A stretch of DNA of 64,000 nt, taken from Roseibium aggregatum. Lineage in GTDB: Bacteria; Pseudomonadota; Alphaproteobacteria; Rhizobiales; Stappiaceae. Positions 9,243-17,005 of the stretch are shown in pieces (the stretch's first letter is position 1; each line of letters starts with the position of its first letter). The position numbers and the translations under genes are program-made. The stretch covers positions 496,001 through 560,000 of the forward strand of contig NZ_JAEKJZ010000001.1 in assembly GCF_017309185.1 (NCBI RefSeq). The letters are read 5' to 3'. The notes under the pieces were generated by a model. That model did not search any database. It was not told the origin of the DNA and saw nothing but the letters and a program-made list of their open reading frames with translations.

Positions 9243-9256
9243 CGCGCGAAAGCGCG
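9243..9256 (+). other. GNRA-loop hairpin between atpI and atpB
   Basis: CGCGC-GAAA-GCGCG forms a 5-bp GC stem with a stable GAAA tetraloop just after the atpI stop codon. It has no T-run, so it is more likely an mRNA processing or stability element than a terminator. Confidence 0.5.
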
Positions 9257-9289
9257 TCCTGACATGTTATGAGCGAAGAAGGCTGACCG

Positions 9290-10039
9290 GTGGCGAACGA
9301 TCCGATCCATCAGTTCCAAATCCAGAAACTCTTTCCGATTGAAGTCGGAGGTATGGATTTATCTTTCACCAACTCTTCGCTGTTCATGGTTTTGACCGTG
9401 GCGGCGGCCTCTGCCTTCCTGATCTTCTCCACCAGCGGCCGCGGACTTGTTCCCAGCCGGGTGCAGTCCGTGTCCGAGATGGCTTACGAGTTCGTCGCGA
9501 GCATGCTTCGAAGTTCGGCCGGAACGGAGGGCATGCGCTTCTTCCCGCTGGTGTTCTCGCTCTTCATGTTCGTCCTCGTGGCGAACCTCCTGGGCATGTT
9601 CCCGTACTTCTTTACGGTCACCAGCCACATCATAGTCACCTTCGCGCTGGCCATGCTGGTTATCCTGACCGTGACCATCTATGGCCTTCTGCGCCACGGC
9701 ATGAAGTTCTTCCACCTCTTCGCGCCTGCCGGCGTGCCGCCGCTTCTCTTGCTGATCGTGGCGCCGATTGAGGTCGTGTCCTTCCTGTCCCGTCCGATCA
9801 GCCTGTCGGTTCGTCTGTTCGCGAACATGCTGGCCGGCCACATCACCTTGAAAGTTTTCGCCGGCTTTATCGTCAGCATGGGCGCCGCGGGAATCGCTGG
9901 CGCCGCCGGTGCCATCCTTCCGCTCGGTATGACGGTCGCGCTGACCGCGCTGGAGTTCCTCGTTGCCTTCCTGCAGGCCTATGTCTTCACGGTCCTGACC
10001 TGCATGTACCTCAACGACGCCCTTCACCCGTCACACTAA
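9290..10039 (+). CDS. atpB: ATP synthase F0 subunit a
   Basis: A 249-residue membrane subunit forming the proton half-channels against the c-ring. It starts with GTG and the family-typical [11 protein letters not shown]. The conserved helix containing the essential Arg is seen in [18 protein letters not shown], followed by the late helix [21 protein letters not shown] lies about 7 nt before the GTG. It sits between atpI and atpE in the standard order. Confidence 0.98.
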   Translation: MANDPIHQFQIQKLFPIEVGGMDLSFTNSSLFMVLTVAAASAFLIFSTSGRGLVPSRVQSVSEMAYEFVASMLRSSAGTEGMRFFPLVFSLFMFVLVANLLGMFPYFFTVTSHIIVTFALAMLVILTVTIYGLLRHGMKFFHLFAPAGVPPLLLLIVAPIEVVSFLSRPISLSVRLFANMLAGHITLKVFAGFIVSMGAAGIAGAAGAILPLGMTVALTALEFLVAFLQAYVFTVLTCMYLNDALHPSH

Positions 10040-10053
10040 GCAACCGGTTTCTT

Positions 10054-10074
10054 GCGGCGGTTTCGTGCCGCCGC
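10054..10074 (+). other. Hairpin between atpB and atpE
   Basis: A 7-bp GC stem (GCGGCGG / CCGCCGC) with a 7-nt loop lies between the atpB stop and the atpE ribosome site (AGGAG at 10109-10113). Without a T-run it probably affects processing or stability of the atpE message. Confidence 0.55.
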
Positions 10075-10121
10075 TTGGAATAAATCTGAAATCTGCAAAA
10101 CACCATTTAGGAGCACGTGTC

Positions 10122-10349
10122 ATGGAAGCAGAAGCAGCAAAATACATCGGCGCAGGTATCGCATGCCTCGGCATGGGTGGTGCGGCTATCGCACTCGGCA
10201 CCATCTTCGGTAACTACCTGAACGGCGCGCTGCGCAACCCGACTGCTGCTGACGGCCAGTTCGGCCGTCTGGTCTTCGGCTTCGCCGTTACCGAAGCTCT
10301 GGGCATCTTCTCCCTGCTCATCGCTCTTCTCCTGCTCTTCGCCGTCTGA
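10122..10349 (+). CDS. atpE: ATP synthase F0 subunit c
   Basis: A 75-residue two-helix proteolipid; many copies form the rotor ring. The first helix is glycine-rich ([11 protein letters not shown]), the polar loop is LRNP, and the proton-carrying carboxylate is Glu58 in TEALGIF. A longer in-frame start at 10065 would add 19 residues not found in the family. The ATG at 10122 is preceded by AGGAG with 8 nt spacing, the cleanest ribosome site in the operon. Codon use looks optimised and hairpins flank the gene, which fits its need for the highest expression. Confidence 0.98.
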   Translation: MEAEAAKYIGAGIACLGMGGAAIALGTIFGNYLNGALRNPTAADGQFGRLVFGFAVTEALGIFSLLIALLLLFAV

Positions 10350-10385
10350 TTTCTAAAGCCTAGAAATTTTCCGACGCGACTCCGG

Positions 10386-10405
10386 GGGCGGCGCTTTCGC
10401 CGCCC
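10386..10405 (+). other. Hairpin between atpE and atpF'
   Basis: An 8-bp stem (GGGCGGCG / CGCCGCCC) with a CTTT loop lies 37 nt after the atpE stop. It has no T-run, so it would act on mRNA stability or partial termination. Confidence 0.55.
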
Positions 10406-10427
10406 GATCGGAATTTGGAGATAGGAC

Positions 10428-10985
10428 ATGGCAGGCGACGCCCATACAAACGCCGAACACAACACGGAAGTTCACATTCCCGAAAGTGAACACGGCGCCG
10501 GATTCCCGCCCTTCGACGCAACCACCTACGCTTCGCAGATCCTGTGGCTGGCCATTACCTTCGGCTTCTTCTACTGGATCATGAAGAACGTGGCTGTGCC
10601 CCGGATCGCAGGGATCCTGGAAGACCGCGAAGACCGCATCGCCGGCGATCTTTCCGAGGCGAACCGCCTGAAGGAAGAAACCGACGCGGCAATCGCGGCC
10701 TATGAGCAGGCTTTGGCCGAGGCCCGTAACAAGGCCCATGGTATCGCCCAGGACACGCGGGCCAAGCTGAAAACGGATCAGGACGCGCGCCGCGAAAAGG
10801 CGGAAGCCGACCTGAGCGAAAAGCTGAAGGAAGCCGAAGCCCACATTGCAGGCCTCAAGACCGAAGCCTTGTCCCAGATCGGCGAGATTGCCGGAGAAAC
10901 CACATCAGCGCTCGTCGAGCAGCTGATCGGCAAAGCTCCGACCAAGACCGATCTGACCAAGGCGCTGAAATCGGCAATGAACTGA
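10428..10985 (+). CDS. atpF2: ATP synthase F0 subunit b'
   Basis: A 185-residue peripheral stalk subunit. A hydrophilic N-terminal leader is followed by one membrane helix (about residues 38-55, ILWLAITFGFFYWIM) and a long charged coiled coil. Possession of both b' and b, forming a heterodimeric stator, is typical of photosynthetic bacteria and alphaproteobacteria. GGAGATAGGA precedes the ATG. The next gene begins 10 nt after its stop. Confidence 0.96.
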   Translation: MAGDAHTNAEHNTEVHIPESEHGAGFPPFDATTYASQILWLAITFGFFYWIMKNVAVPRIAGILEDREDRIAGDLSEANRLKEETDAAIAAYEQALAEARNKAHGIAQDTRAKLKTDQDARREKAEADLSEKLKEAEAHIAGLKTEALSQIGEIAGETTSALVEQLIGKAPTKTDLTKALKSAMN

Positions 10986-10995
10986 GGAGACCGTC

Positions 10996-11475
10996 ATGGA
11001 TGCTACTTTTTGGGCCCTGGTCGGTCTCATTCTATTCCTGGCGCTGATCGTCTACGTCAAGGTTCCCGGCAAGATCGGTGCCGCGCTTGACGGCCGGGCC
11101 GAGAAAATCCGCGAAGAACTGGAAGAAGCCCGCAAGATGCGGGAAGAGGCGCAGGCCCTTCTTTCGGAATATCAGCGCAAGCGCCACGAGGCCGAAAGCG
11201 AGGCGGAGTCCATCGTCGCCGAGGCGGCAGCCGAAGCCGAGCGCCTGACGGCAGAGACCAACCAGGCTCTGGACGACATGATCGCCCGTCGGACCAAGGC
11301 GGCCGAGGACAAGATCGCCCAGGCGGAAAGCCAGGCAATCGCCGAGGTCCGCGCCAAGGCGGCCGATGTCGCGGTGGCCGCGGCCGAGGAAATCCTGACG
11401 GCCAAGGTCAAGGACAAGGTTGCCGACGAGATTCTGACCCAGGGCATCGCCCAGGTGAAGGACCGGCTGAACTAG
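10996..11475 (+). CDS. atpF: ATP synthase F0 subunit b
   Basis: A 159-residue stator subunit with an N-terminal membrane helix (FWALVGLILFLALIVYV) and a long Ala/Glu/Lys coiled coil. AGGAG lies 6 nt before the ATG, overlapping the end of the b' gene region. It is the last gene of the F0 operon; the F1 genes (atpHAGDC) are not in the window, which is normal for this group. Confidence 0.96.
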   Translation: MDATFWALVGLILFLALIVYVKVPGKIGAALDGRAEKIREELEEARKMREEAQALLSEYQRKRHEAESEAESIVAEAAAEAERLTAETNQALDDMIARRTKAAEDKIAQAESQAIAEVRAKAADVAVAAAEEILTAKVKDKVADEILTQGIAQVKDRLN

Positions 11476-11501
11476 GGTCGGCTGGACTCCGAGGAGTATC
11501 G

Positions 11502-11529
11502 AAAAGCGGCCTTTGCGGGCCGCTTTTTT
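11502..11529. terminator. Terminator of the F0 operon
   Basis: AAAGCGGCC / GGCCGCTTT with a 6-nt loop, followed by TTTTTT on the plus strand and flanked by AAAA on the other side. It can therefore stop both the atp operon and the convergent rnhB transcript, which ends at 11537. Confidence 0.9.
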
Positions 11530-11536
11530 ATTGGGG

Positions 11537-12202
11537 TCAGCAATGGATTGCATCGCCTTCCGCCGCCAGCCTGACCGGTTTGAAACTCATTCGGTGATGC
11601 GGCGAGGGGCCGAGCTTTGCCAGGGCCTCCTGGTGTTGCGGAACGCCGTACCCCTTGTGCTGGGCAAAACCGTAACCGGGGCAGTGGTCTTCCAGCGTCA
11701 CCATCATTCGATCCCGTAAAACCTTGGCGACAATGGACGCGGCGGCGACGCTAAGACAGCGGCCGTCGCCCTTGATCAGCGCCTGTCCCGGCTGCTCCAA
11801 CCCCGGTGGCACGTCGCGGCCGTCGACCAGCACGTAATCCGGCACCCTGGAAAGGCCGTTGACAGCCCGCACCATGGCCGAAAGCGTGGCGCTACGGATA
11901 TTCAGACGGTCGATCGTTGCCGGCGAAGCGCTGGCGGCACACACCCACGCGCTCGACACGATCTCCTCAAACAATTCTTCCCGGCGGGCTTCGGTCAGTT
12001 TCTTGGAGTCATTCAGCCCATCGGGCAAGTTGTCGTAATCCAGAATGACAGCGGCGGTCACCACCGGCCCCGCCCAGGGACCGCGTCCGGCCTCGTCGAC
12101 GCCGCATAAAAGCCCGTTGAAAGTGGCCGCGTGCCGTCTTTCCAGTTCCGGATCGGGACTGTCGCCAAAAGCAAGATCGAACAGGGATGGGGTTTTGCTC
12201 AT
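11537..12202 (-). CDS. rnhB: Ribonuclease HII
   Basis: Cuts RNA in RNA-DNA hybrids and at single ribonucleotides in DNA. The 221-residue protein shows the catalytic DEAGRGPWAGPV block, the LNDSKKL motif, the later catalytic Asp in VLVDGRD, KGDGRCLSVAAASIVAKV, and the C-terminal GYGVPQHQEAL. A TTG at 12238 would extend it by 12 residues; I chose the ATG at 12202, which begins MSKTPSLFDL. It lies 45 nt after the radical SAM gene on the same strand, probably co-transcribed. Confidence 0.96.
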   Translation of the reverse strand: MSKTPSLFDLAFGDSPDPELERRHAATFNGLLCGVDEAGRGPWAGPVVTAAVILDYDNLPDGLNDSKKLTEARREELFEEIVSSAWVCAASASPATIDRLNIRSATLSAMVRAVNGLSRVPDYVLVDGRDVPPGLEQPGQALIKGDGRCLSVAAASIVAKVLRDRMMVTLEDHCPGYGFAQHKGYGVPQHQEALAKLGPSPHHRMSFKPVRLAAEGDAIHC

Positions 12203-12247
12203 GCGAGCCAGACTGGCCCTGGCGGTTTCCCTCCGCAAGGGCGCGCT

Positions 12248-13378
12248 TCAAAACAGGTTCAGTTGCACACCGCCTTTTTGCGGCTGGACGAAGTCTTCCG
12301 TGTTCAGCTTTTTGCGGCGCAGGTTCAGGCCGTGCCTCTTGGCGGCGAGCGAAAAGCGCTTGGCGATCTGATCCGCGTACGGTCCGCGGCCGCGCATGCG
12401 CTCGCCCCATTTGGCGTCGTAGTCCTTGCCGCCGCGCATGGAGCGGATAAGGCTCATCACATGCCGGTAACGGTCCGGGCGTTCGCGCACGAGCCAGTCG
12501 CGGAAGAGTTCGGAGACTTCCAGAGGCAGGCGCAGCAGGATATAGCCGGCCTCCCGCGCGCCATGCTCGGCGGCGGCCTCGATAAGGGTCTCGATTTCGC
12601 TGTCGGTCAGCGCCGGGATGATCGGCGCCATCATGACGGAAGCCGGAACCCCGGCATCGGCAAGCGCTTTGATCGCGCCAAGGCGTTTATGGGGCGCGGA
12701 GGCGCGTGGTTCCAGCGCCCGGCACAGCTTCCGGTCCAGGGTGGTCACGGAAAGCGCCACCTTGACCAGATTGCGTTCCGCCATGCGCGACAGGATGTCG
12801 ATGTCCCGCATGACCAGGGCGGATTTGGTAACGATCGCGACCGGGTGACCGCAGTTGTCCAGCACTTCAAGGATTTCGCGCATCAGCTTGTAGCCGCGTT
12901 CCAGTGGCTGATAAGGGTCGGTGTTGGTTCCGATGGCGATCACACGCGGGACGTAGCCGGGCCGGGACAATTCCCGCTCCAGAAGCTGCGCGGCATTGGG
13001 TTTGGCGAAGAGCCTGGTTTCGAAATCGAGTCCGGGGGAAAGGCCCATGAAGGCGTGGCTCGGCCGGGCGAAGCAATAGATGCAACCGTGCTCGCAGCCG
13101 CGATAGGGATTGATCGACCTGTCGAAGGATATATCCGGCGACTCGTTGCGCGTGATGATGGTCCGCGCACGCTCCTCCTGAACCTCGGTCTTGAGCGGCG
13201 GCAGGTCGTCGAGACTGTCCCAGCCGTCATCGAAGCTTTCGCGGGCAAGAGGTTCGAACCGGCCGCTTTTGTTCGAGGCGGCGCCCCGCCCGCGCCGCCG
13301 GTCTTCTGCGAGGCGCGCGGGCTCTTCTACAATTTCGGCTTCTATGAGGGGTTGTAGGGCTGCTCTCATGATTGTCAT
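12248..13378 (-). CDS. PA0069-family radical SAM protein
   Basis: A 376-residue radical SAM enzyme with the cluster motif Cys95-x3-Cys99-x2-Cys102 (CEHGCIYC), followed by the SAM-binding barrel (AIGTNTDPYQPLE, GHPVAIVTKS). It belongs to the family annotated as PA0069/Rv2578c-like, distantly related to spore photoproduct lyase; its reaction is unknown. Two ATG codons, at 13378 and 13369, are possible and neither has a clear ribosome site. It is upstream of rnhB and divergent from the glycosyltransferase. Confidence 0.88.
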   Translation of the reverse strand: MTIMRAALQPLIEAEIVEEPARLAEDRRRGRGAASNKSGRFEPLARESFDDGWDSLDDLPPLKTEVQEERARTIITRNESPDISFDRSINPYRGCEHGCIYCFARPSHAFMGLSPGLDFETRLFAKPNAAQLLERELSRPGYVPRVIAIGTNTDPYQPLERGYKLMREILEVLDNCGHPVAIVTKSALVMRDIDILSRMAERNLVKVALSVTTLDRKLCRALEPRASAPHKRLGAIKALADAGVPASVMMAPIIPALTDSEIETLIEAAAEHGAREAGYILLRLPLEVSELFRDWLVRERPDRYRHVMSLIRSMRGGKDYDAKWGERMRGRGPYADQIAKRFSLAAKRHGLNLRRKKLNTEDFVQPQKGGVQLNLF

Positions 13379-13479
13379 CGAAGGTAAAGTAGGAACATAA
13401 GGTGAACATTAGCTAAAAACCGCGCTTGAACAAGCCCTCTCTCTCGCACTTTGAAAATTTTCATGTAAAACTCAGGCTT

Positions 13480-14175
13480 ATGATAAGTGTCATCATCCCG
13501 ACAAAAAATTCTGAAACCGATCTGGTCCATACCTTGTCGGCTTTGGTCCCGGCGGCAGCCGAAGGCATCATTCGCGAAGTGATCGTCGTTGACGGCGGGT
13601 CCAGCGACAACACGGAGAAAGTCGCCGACGCGGCCGGTTGTACCTGGACAAGCCGGGGCGAATCTTTGCGCAGCGAAAGGCTGACCTATGGAGCATCTCT
13701 CGCGCAACGGGGCGAGTGGCTTTTGTTCCTGCAGCCGGATTCGTTGCTGGAGAGCGGCTGGCACCACGAGGCGCAGGCGTTTATCGAGAGGGCGGCGCGG
13801 GCTCGAAACGGGCCTCGCACAGCTGCGAGCTTCCGGTTGCGCTACGAAGCCTTTGGCCTGAGCGCCAGGGTCGCCGAAACGATCGCGGCGCTCAGATCGC
13901 AGTTGCTCGGCATGCCTTACGGCAACCAGGGCCTTCTGATCTCCCGGCAATTCTACCAGAAACTTGGAGGTCATCGCCCCTTGCGCGAGATGGAGGATCT
14001 CGATATCGCAAAGCGGATCGGCCGCTCCCGAATTGTTTTTCTGAGAGCCGCAGCCGTTTCATCAGGTGAGCCGGAGCACGAAAGCGCTGTCTCGCGCCTG
14101 CGCCAGGCGTTCGCCAGGTTCTGCGTCGGCACACTGCGTATCCCGGCAAGCCTCGCGGTTCGGCTGCACGGCTGA
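13480..14175 (+). CDS. Family 2 glycosyltransferase (TIGR04283-like)
   Basis: A 231-residue GT-A-fold protein with the nucleotide-sugar motifs SVIIPTKNS, VVDGGSSDNT, and LLFLQPDS in place of the usual DxD-like HADT. GMPYGNQG and EMEDLDIAKR follow. This pattern fits the family named transferase 2, rSAM/selenodomain-associated. I see no partner enzymes of that system here, only an unrelated-looking radical SAM gene on the other side. The ATG at 13480 is preferred; the longer frame from 13426 adds 18 uncharacteristic residues. Confidence 0.82.
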   Translation: MISVIIPTKNSETDLVHTLSALVPAAAEGIIREVIVVDGGSSDNTEKVADAAGCTWTSRGESLRSERLTYGASLAQRGEWLLFLQPDSLLESGWHHEAQAFIERAARARNGPRTAASFRLRYEAFGLSARVAETIAALRSQLLGMPYGNQGLLISRQFYQKLGGHRPLREMEDLDIAKRIGRSRIVFLRAAAVSSGEPEHESAVSRLRQAFARFCVGTLRIPASLAVRLHG

Positions 14176-14200
14176 AGCCGATAGCGTTCGGACCCGCGAG

Positions 14201-14758
14201 TCAGGCCTCCCGCAATTTACCACGCTTCAGATGCTCGTCGAGCCGCGGCATGATCTCGACGAAATTGCAGGGCATGTGCCTGTAATCCAGCTGCCATTTC
14301 AGGATGCCGTCCCAGGCGTCCTTGCAGGCCCCCGGCGAGCCGGGAAGCACGAAGATGTAGGTCGCGCCGGCGACGCCGCCCGTGGCCCGGGACTGGATGG
14401 TCGACGTTCCGATCTTGTCGTAGGAGATGCGGTGAAAGACCTCCGAAAAGCCGTCCATCCGCTTTTCAAAGAGCGGCTCCATGGCCTCCGGGGTCACGTC
14501 TCGGCCGGTAAAGCCCGTGCCGCCCGTCGAAACGATCACATCTACCCCCTTGTCCGCGATCCAGTCTTTCACAATCTCCTGAATGGCGGGAACGTCATCC
14601 GTCACGATCTTGCGGCCGGCGACTACATGCCCGGCCTTTTCGATCCGCTCCGCCAGCGTGTTGCCGGAGCGGTCCTCCTCCAGGGTCCGCGTGTCGGAGA
14701 CGGTCAGAACGGCGATATTCAAGGGAACGAAGGGGCGGCTGTCGTCGATGCGGGACAT
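14201..14758 (-). CDS. moaB: Molybdenum cofactor biosynthesis protein MoaB
   Basis: A 185-residue MogA/MoaB-fold protein that adenylylates molybdopterin or assists that step before Mo insertion. Motifs include AVLTVSDTR near residue 16, [16 protein letters not shown] near 81, and [13 protein letters not shown]. The ATG at 14758 is preceded by GGAG with suitable spacing. The open frame continues upstream through AT-rich DNA without conserved content, so those residues are excluded. No other moa or moe genes are adjacent. Confidence 0.94.
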   Translation of the reverse strand: MSRIDDSRPFVPLNIAVLTVSDTRTLEEDRSGNTLAERIEKAGHVVAGRKIVTDDVPAIQEIVKDWIADKGVDVIVSTGGTGFTGRDVTPEAMEPLFEKRMDGFSEVFHRISYDKIGTSTIQSRATGGVAGATYIFVLPGSPGACKDAWDGILKWQLDYRHMPCNFVEIMPRLDEHLKRGKLREA

Positions 14759-14884
14759 GGGTTTCTCCTTTCCCAAGACATAGGCGATTGGCCTTCCTTG
14801 TTCCAGAGCCGAGGGAGAGGCTCGAAAAATCAGCTGACGCGAAATAAAATTACAAATAATAACAAGTTTGCGACACTTGCAAAA

Positions 14885-14913
14885 TATATAGGTCAATATT
14901 ATTGACTTATATA
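14885..14913. promoter_or_regulatory. 29-bp near-perfect palindrome (candidate operator)
   Basis: TATATA-G-GTCAATA-T-TATTGAC-T-TATATA: both arms pair at every position except one (G against T). It lies 27-55 nt upstream of the aminotransferase ATG, in an AT-rich interval. Its length and core (GTCAATATTATTGAC) suggest binding by a dimeric repressor or activator such as a GntR-, Lrp- or TetR-type protein. No regulator gene is adjacent. Confidence 0.7.
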
Positions 14914-14939
14914 ACGCAACAAAAGCCAATGAGCCAAAC

Positions 14940-16166
14940 ATGACCACCTGGGACAGTCTTTACGCCCACCGTGCGATACGCATGCGTGCGTCGGAAATTC
15001 GGGAACTTCTGAAACTCCTCGACCGGCCGGATGTGATCTCCTTCGCGGGCGGCATTCCCGATGCGGCGCTGTTCCCCTCCGAGGCCTTCAAGGAGGCTTA
15101 TGCCGAAATCCTTGGCGGACCGGAGGCGGCCAAGGCGCTTCAATACGGCGTCAGCGAGGGCAGTCTGCGCCTGAGAAACTGGATTGCCGGACACATGCAA
15201 CGTCTCGGGGTATCCTGCAGGCCGGAAAACATCCTCGTCACATCCGGCTCCCAGCAGGGGCTGGATTATATCGGCAAGCTGTTCCTGAACGAAGGTGACA
15301 CGGCGCTCGTCCAATGGCCGACCTATCTTGGCGCCCTGCAGGCCTTCAACGCCTATCAGCCGCGCTATGACCGTCTCGATCCGGGCACGAACCGCACGGC
15401 GCAGGATTTTCTGGTCAAGGCCGGTCAGGCGGGTGGAACCGTGAAATTCGCCTATCTGTCCCCGGATTTCGCCAACCCGACCGGCTTGAGTCTCGATCTC
15501 GACGAGCGTCAAAAGCTTCTCTCTCTGGCCGGGGAACTCGACTGCGCGGTCATTGAGGACTCGCCTTACGAGAGCCTGCGCTACGACGGAGAACCTCTCG
15601 CACCGCTGCTTGCACTCGATTGCGAGGCCTCCGGCGGGATCGAGAACACCCGAACGCTCTTCTGTGGCAGCTTTTCGAAGACGCTGTCGCCGGGTCTTCG
15701 GCTCGGCTGGATCTGTGCGGCATCTTCGGTCATCTCGCGCCTTGTGCTGATCAAGCAGGCAAGCGACCTGAACTCTCCCGTCTTGAACCAGGAAGCCATG
15801 GCCCGGGTTGCCGAAGGGATCTTTGAGACGCAGATCGGAAAGCTGCGGTCCGTCTACAAGACACGCCGGGACGCGATGCTTGCAGCGCTTGAAAGGCACA
15901 TGCCGCGCGGCACTTCCTGGAGCTGGCCGGACGGGGGCATGTTCGTCTGGGTCGAGCTGCCTGAAGGTATCGATGCCGGCAGCCTGCTGGCCCGATCCGT
16001 CGAAACGGCGAAAGTCGCCTTTGTTCCCGGCCGGGCGTTTTATCCCGATGGCGGCGGCGCCAACACCTTGCGCCTGAGCTTCTCCTGCGCCGGCGAGGAC
16101 AGGATCGAGGAAGGGATCTCAAGGTTGGGCGCCCTGATCTCGGAAACTGTCACATCCATGAGGTAG
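14940..16166 (+). CDS. PLP-dependent aminotransferase, class I/II
   Basis: A 408-residue fold-type I aminotransferase resembling 2-aminoadipate transaminase/LysN-like enzymes. It has FAGGIPDAALFP near residue 35, QYGVSEGSLRLRNWI, SGSQQGLDY for cofactor phosphate, a YLSPDFANPTG loop, and the Schiff-base Lys near residue 248 in SFSKTLSPGLRLGW. The amino donor cannot be told from sequence; broad-specificity or aromatic/branched amino acids are possible. A large palindrome covers its promoter. The start ATG follows within 30 nt. Confidence 0.9.
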   Translation: MTTWDSLYAHRAIRMRASEIRELLKLLDRPDVISFAGGIPDAALFPSEAFKEAYAEILGGPEAAKALQYGVSEGSLRLRNWIAGHMQRLGVSCRPENILVTSGSQQGLDYIGKLFLNEGDTALVQWPTYLGALQAFNAYQPRYDRLDPGTNRTAQDFLVKAGQAGGTVKFAYLSPDFANPTGLSLDLDERQKLLSLAGELDCAVIEDSPYESLRYDGEPLAPLLALDCEASGGIENTRTLFCGSFSKTLSPGLRLGWICAASSVISRLVLIKQASDLNSPVLNQEAMARVAEGIFETQIGKLRSVYKTRRDAMLAALERHMPRGTSWSWPDGGMFVWVELPEGIDAGSLLARSVETAKVAFVPGRAFYPDGGGANTLRLSFSCAGEDRIEEGISRLGALISETVTSMR

Positions 16167-16203
16167 TCCTGTCGCGGGAATACGTGCAGCAGGGTGAGGA
16201 TCT

Positions 16204-16848
16204 ATGGCGCTGACGGATCGGGTGGATGCCTATTGCGAACGTGTCGGACCGGAATTCTGGTCCGAGCCGCTGAATGCTGTCACCAACGCCGCGTTTCTGG
16301 TCGCGGCCCTGGCGGCGTTTCTGATCTGGCGCAGAAAGGCGCCGGACGATCCCGCACCGTTCAGCCTGATCGTCATTCTGGCGGCGATCGGCGTCGGTTC
16401 CTTCCTGTTTCACACATTCGCCACGCGATGGGCCGGGATGGCAGATGTCGTGCCGATCGCGGTTTTTATTCTGGTGTATCTCTATTTCGCCCTACGCAGT
16501 TTTCTCGGGTTTCCACTGTGGGCGGCTATCCTGGGAGTAGCCGGTTTCTTTCTTCTGTCTCCGGTCGTCAGCCGGCTCACCCTGCCGCTTGTGGGGTCGT
16601 CGGCCATGTATGTTCCGGCGCTTCTGGCGATTTTCGTCGTCGGCGGCCTGTTCTGCCGCAAGGATCGGCGGCTTGGCTTCCAGGTCCTCGCGACCGGCGC
16701 GCTCTTCGTACTTTCGGTGGCGTTCAGGATGCTGGACGAACCGTTGTGCGGCCAGATTGCTTTTGGCACGCATTTCCTGTGGCATATTCTGAACAGTATC
16801 GTGCTGTTTGCGTTGATACGGGTTCTCATTTTGCGGCGCGCCGGTTAA
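16204..16848 (+). CDS. Ceramidase-family membrane protein
   Basis: A 214-residue protein with about seven membrane helices of the alkaline ceramidase/CREST superfamily. The metal-site motifs are visible: EPLNAVTN near residue 21, GSFLFHTFATRWAGMADV near 65, and HFLWHILN near 195, supplying Ser, His, Asp and two His. Eukaryotic relatives hydrolyse ceramide; bacterial members are largely untested and may act on other lipid amides. It begins 37 nt after the aminotransferase gene and may be transcribed with it. Confidence 0.88.
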   Translation: MALTDRVDAYCERVGPEFWSEPLNAVTNAAFLVAALAAFLIWRRKAPDDPAPFSLIVILAAIGVGSFLFHTFATRWAGMADVVPIAVFILVYLYFALRSFLGFPLWAAILGVAGFFLLSPVVSRLTLPLVGSSAMYVPALLAIFVVGGLFCRKDRRLGFQVLATGALFVLSVAFRMLDEPLCGQIAFGTHFLWHILNSIVLFALIRVLILRRAG

Positions 16849-17005
16849 ACCGTTATGCGATTTGGGAAATCGACACAGTTGGATCGAGGCAGGTTCCTGA
16901 AGGGGAAGGAATCGCCGGCTGTTTGGTAGGTCCTCCTGAGGGAGGCATCTCTTCGAGCGGCCGGCCGGACCAACGGAATTACAGGACCAAAGGACAGGGA
17001 CCGTC

